This document shows positions 1-12,741 of a DNA stretch of 64,000 bases, piece by piece; within the stretch, counting starts at the first letter, position 1; every line of letters begins with the position of its first letter. The position numbers were made by a program, and so were the translations under genes. The notes below the pieces were generated by a model. The model saw only the letters and a list, made by a program, of their open reading frames with translations. It was not told the origin of the DNA and ran no database searches. The stretch is from Terramyces sp. JEL0728 (taxonomy: Eukaryota > Chytridiomycota > Chytridiomycetes > Rhizophydiales > Terramycetaceae): NCBI GenBank assembly GCA_027603945.1, contig JADIIU010000008.1, forward strand, positions 159,152-223,151, given 5' to 3'.

Positions 1-617
1 ACCGGCAATCAATAGCGCCATCATTTTGAATGTCCAGTTGAGATCCAATTGAAGAATCATCGTTTCATCGCCAGTCATAACTTCATACACTGTATTAGTA
101 ACAAATACCTCTTTTCAACGCCCCGCCTCTCTTTAACTGGAATTGTAGGCTATTTCTTTTATCTATTCCTTGTTTCTTCCAAACAGTAAATTCCGGTTCC
201 AGCTTTTCAATAGCTTCGTAAAACCCGCAACAAGCGAGTGAATCCAGTAAATCGCTGTACTTTGAATCTTGCTTTGGATTTAATAGACCAGATATGCGTT
301 TGTACTCTTGCTGCAAGTCAGACAAAAAATTCAATTGGATCCACTGCTTCATGTTTTCAAGAGAGTACTGATAATTCAAGATGTGTGATAAATGCACGAT
401 TGCGTGTATGGCAGACAGATGCGCTGGATTAATTTATAGTACCTTGGTCTTCTGGGGTTTTGCCGGATTGCACTTGGGAGAGCAGTAGTTTCATGTACGT
501 TGCTGATTTCTCTTGCACAGCAGCTTTCGATTTAAATACTTGCAGCGAAGATTTGTGAAACTGATTTATTTCTACTTTGAATTTGTATTGTTTGTTTTTC
601 AAAGTGAACCGATTCAT
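1..617 (-). CDS. Nup85/Nup75-like nucleoporin, N-terminal part (runs off window)
   Basis: This is probably a scaffold subunit of the nuclear pore Y-complex. The ATG is at 615-617 and the gene reads leftwards off the window edge. Two 19-nt introns (424-442 and 90-108) join three reading frames into one helical protein. The family match rests on the order of motifs: LSAIHAIVHLSHIL, then a short unit ending GFYEAIEKL, a W-K segment, and VMTGDETMILQLDLNW. These line up with the LSAMELIWNL, GRLDEA and IMLGDEAALLEQ...NWY stretches of animal Nup85. About 190 residues are visible and the C-terminal half is missing. The splice assignments are strong because each removes an in-frame stop. The family call is from remembered alignment only, so an unrelated alpha-solenoid remains possible. 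Confidence 0.6.
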
Positions 618-764
618 TCAGATTTTCAAAAGTTTGTGGACAAAATGTAAGGGGATGATTAAGCACTCACTTCAGAACGCAAATAGTTAAATTGAACGAA
701 ATTTATTCAAAGAAACCAATCCTCAATCCATGAATACTAGACCGTAACGTCGCTATGATCAAAT

Positions 765-2252
765 TTAATTTACCTGGATCCCTCTAAGCAAATCAATTTT
801 CCCCATGCTTTTCCTCAGCAAATCCTTTACTGGATCCATTTCTTTGCTAGATTCATACCATTTCACAATTTCATTCAGCCAAGTCAACCACAGCTGCAGA
901 CAATCCCTATTCTCGTCATCCTCCAATTGTACTTTTAATAAATGCGTAATAAACTCAATCGATTCTCCATTGATTGCTGATGGTGGAAACGAGACCATTA
1001 TATCTCTTAATAACTGGACTGGAATTTCTGATTGCGGTAGTTGGAGGTGGAATATTACCATCAATGCTTCGTAGATGCTCTTTGCTACTTGCTTATTGGC
1101 AGTCGCCAGTTCCACAGAACTACATCTCGGCGTCTCTTCTGCTTTCAAAATATTTACAAGCGCTTCAATATCTAATTGTTGGGCTATCGAAAGCATCCGG
1201 TAATAAATCAAACAGTAGCAGTCAAGTAATCTCTGACTGTTGCCAGTGATAAACCGTACTTGAAGCAATAAAATTGTGTTCACTTGATTCAATAAACTCC
1301 TGCATTGGTTTAATACCACGGTCTTTACACTGCGGACTACATCGCTTCCCAATTGATGCCAAATTGGATGAAAGTCACCCTGGAACCAGTCCAAGAGCAA
1401 CTGACTCGTTTCCAAACATTCGTTGATATCATCCTTTAATCCATTCCATTCTTTAAATTCAGTTTTCCATTTTTTAAATGCTTGGTGCAAAGCCGTAAGT
1501 GTGAACGACGATGAAGGAATCCTTCGTACATCTTTTCTCTGATGAATAAAATGTGAATGGTAATCTAATGCTGGCGCATTCTCTTTGTTGATTGCCAATT
1601 CATATAATTGTATATTTGGCAAGAGCGACATTAATCTGTACAAAAGCAAATCAACAATTTCGTTATTTTCGTCTAGTTCTTTGTAAATAAAGTAGCGGAA
1701 TAGTCCTGAATGGACGAATGGAATGTTTTCAGTTTTGTCGGTCTTTAAATCTGGTTTTGAGAGACTGCCGACTGTTGATGGGCCAAATGATATCCCAGTG
1801 ACATCTGCAAGACTGCTGTTTCGTTCCAGTTGGTAAATAAAGTTGTTGATGGATGCTGGTGAAGTTAGTATTGGATGTTTATACAGTTTGTGTCTCAGTA
1901 AATGGTACATTCGTTTGTTTGTCATTGACAATTCAGCAACCGTTTCTTGTAATTGCACATGATCAGCAATTGCCAGCAGTATCTCATTAGGTAATGACAA
2001 GATGCTATTCTTTGGTGATTTTGCATACGAGATATCAATAGTGGTTTTCACTGCGATTGGGTTGGGTTGTTTCTTTGTCTGATTCTTTATTTTTTGGAGT
2101 GAATCACATACTAGGAACAGCGTGTTCCATGTTTTTGTGTCTGTGCCTTCCTCTGAATTTTGCTGGTAGTCTAGTACTAGTATTAGTACTGTGAATAGTT
2201 TGTTTATGTGGTGCATGGATAAGATTTGTTTCATATTCTGAAACCACTGCAT
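765..2252 (-). CDS. F-box-like protein, 495 aa
   Basis: A single-exon protein. Residues of about 83-125 contain a typical F-box pattern (ILSLPNEILLAIADHV, then LSMTNKRMYHLL), which in this family binds Skp1 and brings substrates to an SCF ubiquitin ligase. The remaining 370 residues look alpha-helical and I recognise no substrate-binding repeat. Before the F-box there are about 80 residues rich in hydrophobic helix. The gene lies in the same orientation as, and about 100 bp from, the thiolase stop. A 3-prime extension is possible: the terminal GTAAATTAAATTTGATCATAG (745-765 region) resembles a local mini-intron, and splicing it would add ten residues to a TGA at 723-725. I kept the simpler reading. 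The F-box is likely; the target is unknown. Confidence 0.6.
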   Translation of the reverse strand: MQWFQNMKQILSMHHINKLFTVLILVLDYQQNSEEGTDTKTWNTLFLVCDSLQKIKNQTKKQPNPIAVKTTIDISYAKSPKNSILSLPNEILLAIADHVQLQETVAELSMTNKRMYHLLRHKLYKHPILTSPASINNFIYQLERNSSLADVTGISFGPSTVGSLSKPDLKTDKTENIPFVHSGLFRYFIYKELDENNEIVDLLLYRLMSLLPNIQLYELAINKENAPALDYHSHFIHQRKDVRRIPSSSFTLTALHQAFKKWKTEFKEWNGLKDDINECLETSQLLLDWFQGDFHPIWHQLGSDVVRSVKTVVLNQCRSLLNQVNTILLLQVRFITGNSQRLLDCYCLIYYRMLSIAQQLDIEALVNILKAEETPRCSSVELATANKQVAKSIYEALMVIFHLQLPQSEIPVQLLRDIMVSFPPSAINGESIEFITHLLKVQLEDDENRDCLQLWLTWLNEIVKWYESSKEMDPVKDLLRKSMGKIDLLRGIQVN

Positions 2253-2353
2253 TCTACTATAGAAGGTCGTAGAATATAATTATCACAGTCCAGCAGTCTG
2301 AAGGTCTGAATTCTACACGACTAAAGACTGATTCTGCGGATGATAAAATAGAT

Positions 2354-3658
<1,305 letters not shown>

Positions 3659-4155
3659 TATTTGTAGAGAAAATATTTCTTTTGCCCTGTGATTAGTCAC
3701 GTTATACAAACCCAATGCCAAAACGGTGCGAAATTAATCTACATAGTGGCTACGAATATTCCTTTAATTCACTGTCCTGCAATGCGGATATATTTCAGCC
3801 TCTCATTTTGAGCACCTTGGCCATTTTTTAGACTAGCGAATTCATGAGGCTGCTATAATCGGCATTTGTTCTATAGTATGCTCTCTCTCAAAGGAATTAC
3901 ATAGCCTCAGTTATATACATGGCTCACTAGTACCAAGTTGCAGCAAGTCCTTGGACAGAAATCAGGTGATTAGATTAAGCAAAATCTCCATAACAGAATT
4001 AAACCAATACCAGATAGGATCAGAAGCATGCTGTTCGGAGTGGTGGATCCTCTTGCGGTGTCAAGCCAGGAGATAAAACGCTGTTTCAAAATTGCCACGA
4101 TGCTAGTCCTATTGTGACCTGCTTTACTTTTTTTTCTAATTTGTAAAATACTTTA
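3659..4155. other. divergent intergenic region
   Basis: About 500 bp lie between the divergent thiolase and kinase start codons. I see no coding frame that continues through plausible mini-introns. It presumably carries both promoters, but I could not pick out a convincing core element. Confidence 0.5.
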
Positions 4156-5108
4156 ATGACGCAAACCGATTCCATACAAAACTACGAATTAATTAAAATC
4201 ATAGGGACCGGATCGTTCGCAAAGGTGTTCCTAGCAAAGAAGGACAGCAAAGTGGTTGCTATTAAAGCTGTCAGCAAGCGGGACGAACATGCTTGCTCGC
4301 TAGTGGAAAAGAGCACCCAGATACTCACTTTACTAAACAAGCAAAACCAGACAGAGGACAAGGATGCGTACTACGGAAAACAAAACGTGGTCAAATTTTA
4401 TGAACGAGTAGAGAACAGCGAAGTTATTGGGCTGGTTCTAGAGCATATCCAGGGAATGGAAATGTTTGATTATATCATTAAATACCACCAAAAAATGTAC
4501 GGAGAGAGCATTGGTATCCCCGAACACCTGGCAAAGAAGATCATCAGGGATTTAATTCAAGGTACCTGTTGTTAACACTAGCTGTATATTTTATCCACTC
4601 GCACCGTATAGTCCATGGTGATTTGAAACTGGAAAATGTGATTGTTATGGATTTGCCAGTTCCAATGATTAAGCTTATTGATTTTGGATTGGCGCAATAT
4701 GTTCCTGCTGGAGTAACTGATTTGCCAATCAAATCTTCTCAGCCGTATTTGTCCCCAGAGTGTATCATGCAACAGCCTACAGACCCCTTTAAAGCCGATG
4801 TATGGGCTTGTGGTGTTGTTTTATTTTCGCTAGTGACTTCTAGGATGCCATTCGATCCGGACAATCATTTATTGAAACAGCTACACGAGGACGACACTGA
4901 CGAATCGGGATATTTGCACTCCAGATTGACGAGAAGCTTAATGCGAAGAATTGCTGTCGGTACATATAATTTCAGAGCGTCCGAATCTGACTCGCTGTCG
5001 CCTGAAGTGGTCGATCTAATATCTCAAATGTTGACTAGGGATCCAAAGAATAGGATAGACCCCAAGCAAGCACTTAGACACCCATGGTTTAACTCTATTA
5101 GAAACTAA
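4156..5108 (+). CDS. Ser/Thr protein kinase, CAMK-like, non-RD type, 310 aa
   Basis: A minimal protein kinase domain with almost nothing outside it. One 20-nt intron (4562-4581, GTACCTGTTGTTAACACTAG) restores the frame so that DLIQ continues into AVYFIHSHRIVHGDLKLENV. Visible motifs in order are the glycine loop GTGSFAKVF, VAIK lysine, catalytic loop HGDLKLEN, DFG in LIDFGLAQY, the SPE motif in YLSPECI, DVWACGVVL, and the closing R in DPKNRID. The catalytic loop reads HGD where most kinases have HRD, so it is a non-RD kinase and probably does not depend on activation-loop phosphorylation in the usual way. The overall pattern is nearest to CAMK/SNF1-like kinases. The stop overlaps AATAAA, and the convergent TTLL gene ends 66 bp away. 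Confidence 0.88.
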
Positions 5109-5174
5109 TAAAACATTTGACTTTCATTCAGTATACAATATTCGTAGGTTTAAACTATTATACACAATATCCAT

Positions 5175-7060
5175 TCACGCGCTATCCATGTAATACGACT
5201 TTTTCAGCCTAGTGTTCATTTTCAAGCTGATTCTAGATAGCTCTTTCTTTTTCAGTTCAATCAACGGATTGGAATAGAATAAATCGCTGTACTTTGCAAT
5301 TGTAGATGCATACGAAACAAATCGACTATCATGATTGAATTCGTATGGTCTCGTAATATGGAAACTGTCGCTCATGTTTTGAACCTTGACTGGGATCGTT
5401 TTCTTCTCTCTCAGCGGCAGCGGAGACGAAGCATCTTGATACAGCTGTCTAGTGTAATCGGCTCTTTTCAAAGTATTAATATCCAACATTTCCAATTGTT
5501 TTTTGAAATTAAGAGGGTTGATCGAGGTATTGACTTTGGGGTTAATATGTTTCTTTGTTTGTTGTTTCAGTTTCCATTTTTCCAGCATAACTTGTTTTCT
5601 GTTCTCTTGGTTTTGTTTAGATTCATGATATGCCTTTCTTGCTTTTGTTGTGTTGGTTTCTGTTGACCAATTCGCTGTTTCGTCCATAAGGTACAGATAT
5701 TTACCCAGCCTTTGTGTATCTTCCGGTGGAAATATTCTTTCATAATCCCCAAGCCTTACATCTTCGAATTCAGTCAATTTTTCAAGCACATCACGATTAT
5801 ACTTTTCATGGTACTTGTTGATGGCTTTTGCATATTGATCGCTGGCACTGATTTTTTCATTCACAAGCGTCGTCTCTGATAACGTCTTTTCCACCCTGGA
5901 ATCGCTGTTTGGTTTGAGCAATCTACTCAAACTCTGTAGTTTCTGGTCTTTGGTAAATTTCTTTTTAAACTGATGGGCAAAAGTAATATTCAGTAATTTC
6001 ATTGCATCTCCAATAACTCCAGATTTAATGTCCTTGTCTAATTGAGTATCACAAGCAAATGAGGGTGAGTGATTTACTTCCAATACCCACGCTTTCAGTT
6101 TGGAATCCAAGAGGATATCAAAGCCCAGTATTTCAAAACACTGCGAACCACAAGAAGTCATTGGAGTTTTCACACTTGCTGGAAACCACGGTTTAACCAG
6201 TTTGCATAAGGCAGGCTGGACGGTGATTATAGTTTTTACAATGACATCCTTGATCCGTCTCCAGATTACCTCTTGTTTCACATCTCTTAGTTTTTCCAAT
6301 TCATTTAACACCATCTTGATACTTCGTTTGCTTCCGCTTTCTTCGTCAACCACAAACCCTTCCGAGTTCTTGTTGATGGCGTAATTGGTTAAATGCATAC
6401 AAGTTCTGGCGGTATTTCTTGAATTTGGTGTCTGATATGGCTCAGTCGCAAATCTAGCTAATCCATCCTTGTAAATGAATATGCGAAGCGGATTCACCGA
6501 AGTGACCAGTACGTAAACGCGCAAATCAAATTTGAATCCATCGATTAATAACGGAGAGGAAATATAAGATTGAATTACTGACTGTAATTTGCAGCTTTCG
6601 TCGAGTTCGTCTGGGTCACGAAACAAGAATATTCCTTTTCCCTGACATCCATGATCAGGCTTGGATATAAAGCACTGGCCACGCTTTGGTTTAAATGAGT
6701 GTTTGAAATCCATAAAATCGTGAGGAAAGATCCATGATTTTGGAAAAAAGTTGTAGTCTTTGGGAAATAGTCTTGACAGTTTCCCCACCTTTCTTGCTAA
6801 ATAGTCCTTTCTGCAAATCTCATGCATCCCAGGGAAATGATTAATCCTCTGAAAAGATTTCCTAGTATTAGTTTTTGGTACATGTCGAGAACCCGCTCCA
6901 GCGAGACTCCAGTGTCAATCCAAAACAATACCCATTCATCGTGTTCGACTATATTGAATCCTAATGATCCTGATATTTCACGGAGGATTTCGTACTTGCA
7001 ATTTGCCAGGTTTATATTCAGGCCAGCTACTTTTTTCACTCGCTTTAATTCTTCCTTCAT
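5175..7060 (-). CDS. tubulin polyglutamylase, TTLL6/13-like, 621 aa
   Basis: A tubulin-tyrosine-ligase-like enzyme that adds glutamate side chains to tubulin, usually in cilia and flagella. A 20-nt intron (6862-6881, GTACCAAAAACTAATACTAG) splices LDM to KSFQRINHFPGMHEICRKD, matching the highly conserved NHFPGM-ICRKD block of the TTLL6/13 group. Further family motifs are FISKPDHGCQGKGIF (ATP-grasp), DGFKFDLRVYVLV, LTNYAINKNS, and WVLEVNHSPSF. The C-terminal 200 residues are basic and helical, as in microtubule-binding tails of elongating TTLLs. Its presence argues for an axoneme in this organism. Start ATG 7058-7060. Confidence 0.93.
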
Positions 7061-7277
7061 TTGGAAACGTCATGTTGACGTGTTGAATCTAAAGTGACGA
7101 TGCCCGCCATTATACAGTTATGAATGCTATAGGGATGGAGATGTTGATGTGTTTATTCTAATCTTGATATTCACTAGGAGTAAAAAGCTTTCCTTTTCAG
7201 CTGACTGGCAAGGGTAGGCTTTAGGAAATGGTCCGATCTTGGCGACTTTGGTTTGGGCATTTTTTCTAATGTCAATA

Positions 7278-9018
7278 TTATTTACCGTCTTCCAGTTGTT
7301 TTATGATTTTTGCTTTATAATTCAGCTTGTTGCGCAACAATTTAAGCAGTCTCTCTGCATTTTCCTCAGTATCAGGCACGTCTACTGCCTCTCTATGAAC
7401 TACTCGAGGAATCTGTTTTTGAGTATCATGCGTGTTTGGGCTAGACGGGGAATGAGGCTTGACAGTCGCAACTTTAGCTGGTTCGGTATTTACCATATCA
7501 TATGTATTGTTTGGCGTTTGGGATGGAATTCCAGAATTGGAGCGATTATTCTTTTCTTTGTATAATCCCTTTGATTCGCTAGATATCTGGTCTTGCTTTA
7601 TATCTGTTGCTGTGTGAGAAGTTGCGGTATATGATGGTAAGAGAGTGTAATCGCTACTCAGATAATCTGAAATGGTTGGCGTTCCAGGGTTACTGTCGTT
7701 TAGATCCATCTCATTTTGCAAATTAATCAAATTGCCAGTTGAAACTGTACTTGTGTGTGATACACTATCATCCAAATCCCATTTTACTTGCTTGGCTGCG
7801 ATTTTATCCATTAACTTGGTCTCGAATTTTTCCAGCTGTTTTTGCAGTATCCCTGGAAATTGATGACGAACAAAGGATTGCAGATGAAGTTGGATCTCAG
7901 TTCTGATAAAATCTTTTATTTGCGGCGTAAGACCTCCTGCAGTATCTGGTGCGTCTTGTGCTCCAATAGAATGCTTCAATATTGATTTGGTTTCTGGTTC
8001 AGGTTTGTTTTTAAATGAATGTTCTTGGTACGGAAATTGTGGGAGTACTGAAAGATTGGGTTTTCGTTGTTTTGATTCTAAAGAACCCTTTGAATTCATT
8101 CTGGAACGCGAAAAGTGATTTGTATTCGAATTATCTTGCGCTTTTAATCGTGGTTCTCGGCTAGTGATACCATCTTCACCGCACGATTCTGGAATATGTT
8201 TGCTAGGTGACGAATCAGTTTGGAAATTATCAGGCGTTTGAGTTGCGTTGCCATTTGAGGTGTTGGTTGAATTTGTACCATATGGCTTTGGTTCATGTTC
8301 TATCCCAAACTTTGGTGCTGAAGAATCAGATTCGCTATCTACAGCTGTTCCACTCTGTTTTTGACTGTTCTCAGTTAATTGCTCTGTTGTAATCGCTACC
8401 TTCTCTGATTGAAAAGATGAATCGTCGAAAACAGCCTTGTGTTCCAAGTCTATAGCTGATTCTTTTTGCTTTTCTTTTAATATTTCTCTGGTTGACTCTA
8501 TTCTTTGAATAATATCTATTGACTTGGAATTTTCATCGCGCTGCATAGTCTTTGCTCTGTCCGAGATATCTTTAGTGTTAAAATTAGAAGCGTTTTTATC
8601 TGTTGTGCGAGATATTTCTGATGTGGGTATTGGAGTTTTGATTCCATCTTTGTGGAGCTTACTCTCTGGGTTTGTGATTGATTGGAATGACTGTCTCTCT
8701 TTTATCACTTCTGGTTGATCAATCTGGGATTTTAAAGATTCCAGTTCGCTGTTGATGGATGACAATTTATTGGACAAGTTTGTGCTTTTATCTGTTTCAT
8801 TTAAAAATGACTTTTCTAGCAGAATATCCAACTGCATTAGTGATATTTACTTGAGATTGCAATCCCAGCACAGCGTTTTCCAACAATGCGACTCTTTCTC
8901 CTTCAACAGGTAGCTCTTTCATCTCCGGCTCGTTCATTAGCCGTCCAATTTCTATTGATATATCTGAATCCAAACTTGAAGTCATTAAAGTTTCAAAATC
9001 GTGGATAGCGCTTTCCAT
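7278..9018 (-). CDS. Ser/Asn-rich coiled-coil protein of unknown function, 573 aa
   Basis: One 19-nt intron (8832-8850) joins a 56-residue first exon to the main frame so that GLQSQ continues into LDILLEKSF. The N-terminal 110 residues and the last 30 (ERLLKLLRNKLNYKAKIIKQL) are predicted coiled coil by eye. The centre is low-complexity, rich in Ser, Thr, Asn and Pro. Around residues 360-410 there is a charged helical block (TPQIKDFIRTEIQLHLQSF). I recognise no family. The neighbouring polyglutamylase hints at a cytoskeletal role, but that is only a guess. Confidence 0.6.
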
Positions 9019-9731
9019 TTCACAAAACGCGTGAAAATTAATCTACCTACCGTGTTTTATTAGTAATTAATCTGCGGCGGAATAACCTTTTGGGCCATTC
9101 TCACTGTTATGGAGGAACGGATCATCGATGTATTCGGACACTTGAATTCCGAGTATAGTTCGATATTGCAAGACTTGAACCTGCGCATAGCTAGATCAAC
9201 GAATAAATGGCCAATATCAGTCACAGGAAACTTGTTTCGCTAATCGTGCGTCTTTTTCCAATGGATTTTAGATGTCTCGATTCCTGGATAAATTTCTTTC
9301 AAAATTACAATTGAATCACAACCATCCCCTTCATTAAAGAGAAAACCCTCTTTACTGGAGCATTCGTCTGTATCTTTTATCTCACCATAGCGCAAGAAAA
9401 GTGTACAAAAGAAGGACCTGCCAATTACAGATCAAATACCCTGTCAGAAATGCTTGATGGGAATGCCTGGGCATTTGTCTCATTAATAAAATAGATTTTA
9501 TGTTGATCTATTGGATTTACCTTCTGGATATGAAGCAAATTTACAGATCGCTTGACCAGGATTGGATTAACTGCAGAGAAAAGAATTTAGGACAACACAA
9601 TGATTAGCTGTCCCTATTTCAAAGCAGTATTTGCTGCTTTCCATCGCAACTCTATTATTCCAGCATAACTCTATCATTCCGGGTGTTCATGATGTCACTC
9701 CCAAATCGCGATTAAACTTTCCTATCCAAAT
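9019..9731. other. intergenic region between divergent genes
   Basis: About 710 bp between a leftward coiled-coil gene and a rightward seven-TM gene. Apart from one 44-codon frame (9109-9243) I see no coding signal and no repeat. Confidence 0.4.
9109..9243 (+). CDS. possible small protein, 44 aa
   Basis: An ATG-started frame giving MEERIIDVFGHLNSEYSSIL followed by a short basic helix and a TAA stop. The composition looks like a small coiled-coil subunit, but no family is recognised and no convincing mini-intron extends it. It could equally be chance. Confidence 0.2.
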   Translation: MEERIIDVFGHLNSEYSSILQDLNLRIARSTNKWPISVTGNLFR

Positions 9732-10722
9732 ATGTCCAATAACGTTGCCTATATCGTGCCGACACTCGTATTATTTGGGGCAGGTATTATAAAGAATATG
9801 CAGATATACAGTATAGCAATACAATCCTTCAACAAATCACCGTTATTTGTATACGCTGCTATAATTACTGCAACATTGAATATAGTTTTGATTGGCAGTT
9901 ACAGTGCGATAGAACAGTATAATCTTGCGCCTTATTCTGCGAACATCAGGAATATCTTGAATTTTTTTGGGGTAATAGCAGTAGCATTTACACACCTAAT
10001 CATATATTTTGTGATACTAGTTCGAATACCTGTGGTTCAGAATTTAAACTCTACCTTAAACAAACTATTTTTCCTTTCGAATATACTTGGAATTATGTTT
10101 CAAATAGTCGCCAATGTGATGAATGGCTTAAATTTTGGGTCTGTAATGCTGGGATATTTCGACAATGTATACGTTACACCATACACAACAGTACTTTAAA
10201 CTAATGATAGATAAACGCGCTAGTCGTATTTGTTAATTCAATATTTCAAGCTTTCAATTACATCACAGCTTCATTTCTATTTATTTACAGCATTGCGAGA
10301 GATTTAGGAGTACCTGCCAAAGAAATATATCCGCAATTATTCATGAAATATGCCTTGTTCGATTATATACTCTTGGCTGCATTAAAGATATACGGGTGTA
10401 TTGCCCTGGTGCTTCTTGTAATGAACCACAATGTCACTACAAACTTTACTTTACTTGGGACTGAAGGTACTCTTGCGGTAACATAGGCACCGTAATAGTG
10501 TCTCCAATATACGCTTCATTTGTATTCTTTCACTCAAGCTTCAACGCGCCAAAGCAACTACTCAATGATTACAGTATACTCGGAAAATACCAGATTGTGC
10601 AATATGACTCTCAGCCATCAGTTCAAAGCACTTCAAACGCACATTTAGTTACTCCAGACTCAAATTTGAATAGTTCAGATGCAAATTTGATAGAGTTGCA
10701 AAACATTAATTTAAGTAAATAG
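9732..10722 (+). CDS. seven-transmembrane protein, paralogue A, 316 aa
   Basis: Two 20-nt introns (10191-10210 and 10467-10486) join three frames. The result has seven clear hydrophobic spans, starting around residues 8, 38, 76, 112, 155, 202 and 240, and a hydrophilic C-terminal tail of about 50 residues. This is the layout of a GPCR-like receptor, though no DRY or NPxxY motif is seen and I cannot assign a family. A paralogue lies on the other strand at 12742-13640. The two share the landmark sequences VTPY(T/A)T and SPIYA(S/A)FVF and two intron positions with identical phase. Between them lies a secreted-type peptidase, which is suggestive but unproven as a functional link. Confidence 0.75.
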
Positions 10723-10776
10723 CACAGCATTCATCTACAAACATTTTACACAGTAATATAAAAAGTACATATTCTA

Positions 10777-12414
10777 TTAGTATTTAAAAAATGGTTGACT
10801 TGAATGTATCTTGCTCAGAGCCAATTCCAGAGCATCTACACTCTGACTAGTGAAAATCGGTATATCTGGATCGCATGTCGAGTTCTTTGGGGGCAGCACT
10901 CCTTCCAGTATAAATTTGCGTGTATGCTTTGACATACATTTAGAGTGTTGAGATAACGATACATGGCCGTAAGCATTAAATGTCAATAAAATGGCTTGTG
11001 GGTCGACATGGCCCTGATTTACCATCTGTTCAACTTTAACTGCTGACGAATAAGGAGTAGCTGGATCAAAAGTATTACTTATGAGCATAATCTTGTTTTT
11101 CAGCCTTTTGTTCCATGGTCCACTGTACCTTTCTGAATCTGGGTTTCGTTGCCAAGTTCGGCTGAGTTAGAGAATGCTTACCATCTCAAGAAATAGTACA
11201 AGGTATCAACATTAACAAAGTTTTCCTTGTTCAAGATATTAATCCATTCCTCAAGGGTGTATTTTGTAGTTTGAACATCAAAGTCGGAACACGAAACTCC
11301 TAAATGAGAGTATTCTGAATTGGCGGATGATTGTTGAAAATCGCACACGCTTGTATCTTTGTAAAATAATGCAAAAAATGTCTCTGCATTATTTTCCAGC
11401 AAATCTTTTAGTATTTTTGCAAATACCGGCCATAATCGCGGTCTGTATAGTCGCGAACCTAAAATAGTTTTTATCATTGAAGCAGTAGCGAATTTGGTAT
11501 ACAAACCATTAAAATACCCGATTGGTTCATCTTCTACTCTATCAAGAAACGCGGTAACTGTTTCTTTGGTGGTTTTGCCTAAATTATAAAGCAAGAACCT
11601 TTTTCATAAAGTGGGCAATCGTACCCCGCCAGATCACACTCTTCGTAAAACTTTTCTTGTATCACGTAATAATCCTTGTGCATCCCCTTTACAAAGTCAA
11701 ATACTGTTCCTTGATATTCATCAGGATCCGTTATCCCATCCAAAATAAATTTACCAACTCTGTCAGGAAACATATTAGCAAAAGTTAATCCTAGAAAAGA
11801 ACCATAGCTGGTCCCGTAATAGTTCAACTCTTCTATTCCCAAGAATTTCCTAATATACTCCATATCTTTTGCTACATTTGCAGTAGATAAAAAATCCACA
11901 AGATTACCACTGTACGTTATACAGTCCTTTGCAAATCCCTGAGATATTGAATTAAATAATCCAATTTGCTGCCTGCTTGCGTTGACAGGCGGTGTATATA
12001 TTCCGTCAAACAAGTAATTTTGTTTTTGGAAATCAAAAGAGTCAAAAGAGCTTCCACATTTGATGGGCGAGCTCATTCCTACTCCTCTTGGGTCGAACCC
12101 AATTAGTTCAACATAGTCGCCAAATATTTCCCTGAATGATTCGTAATTGTCTTGTATCATTTCCACCCCACTTCCACCTGGGCCACCTACATTGAGTACA
12201 AGCTACCTGGGTTGAATATTAGAGGAATTGAAGGGTGTTTTATTGCAGGATATTTCGCTAGATGAATATCTATGAGTGGGAACGTAGTGGAATGGTTGAG
12301 AGGCACCTGCACACTTGAGCATAATAATGCCCCGCAACTGTGCCAGGTATTCAGGAGTGGTTCTACGTCAATTGTAAATTACGTTGAATATGCATAAAGT
12401 GGTAAAATTTTCAT
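10777..12414 (-). CDS. S33 tripeptidyl-peptidase-like alpha/beta hydrolase
   Basis: A serine peptidase of the TAP family, which removes short peptides from N-termini. Three firm 20-nt introns (12187-12206, 11579-11598, 11162-11181) give a continuous protein. Landmarks are SVQVPLNHS, the oxyanion block FNPGGPGGSGVE, FDPRGVGMS, the nucleophile elbow GTSYGS, the Asp region ISNTFDPATP, and the C-terminal TAP block AYGHVSLSQHSKC with ILEGVLPP and a final CDPD. The N-terminus is unresolved. An exon carrying LNTWHSCGALLC is open upstream to about 12362 and is preceded by a candidate 20-nt intron (12363-12382). The nearby ATG at 12412-12414 would enter it in the wrong phase, so the true first exon may lie elsewhere. 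A signal peptide is therefore not demonstrated. Family secure, start not. Confidence 0.85.
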
Positions 12415-12741
12415 CTGCGGCTGCTTTTAAAGCACAATGCTTTTTCGCTTTTGTGCTTTGAGAAACCTGAAAAAGGAAATGGCTTTTGCGGTGTATGGTA
12501 AATTTCAAGATTGGCAATTCGCAATAGCTTAGCGGATGTTTCGTTTCACACGGACCATTTCCATTATAATTTCTTTGATTACTCGGTACTCGGACCATCA
12601 AAGGCATTGCGGTCAGTCACAAATCAAGTCTCAACATACTTGGGGTTTCAAAGCAACTGAAATATTTGCTATAATAGAAAGGTGGTTTATTTAGTTTCTT
12701 GTTTGATTCTAGAGCCAGTACCAGATTTGGAACTGTTTGAT
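12415..12741. other. intergenic region upstream of the S33 peptidase
   Basis: This stretch should contain the missing first exon and promoter of the peptidase. I could not find a start that splices in phase. Confidence 0.35.

Noticed and set aside
723..765. C-terminal extension of the F-box protein through a 21-nt intron
   Set aside because: The candidate lacks the usual TAAC/TAAT branch motif and no homology supports the extra ten residues.
12318..12382. A 45-nt intron (GT at 12382, AG near 12338) that would bring the S33 peptidase into phase with the ATG at 12412-12414
   Set aside because: It removes the W-x-x-C segment expected in the family and is twice the length of every other intron. 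Left as unresolved.
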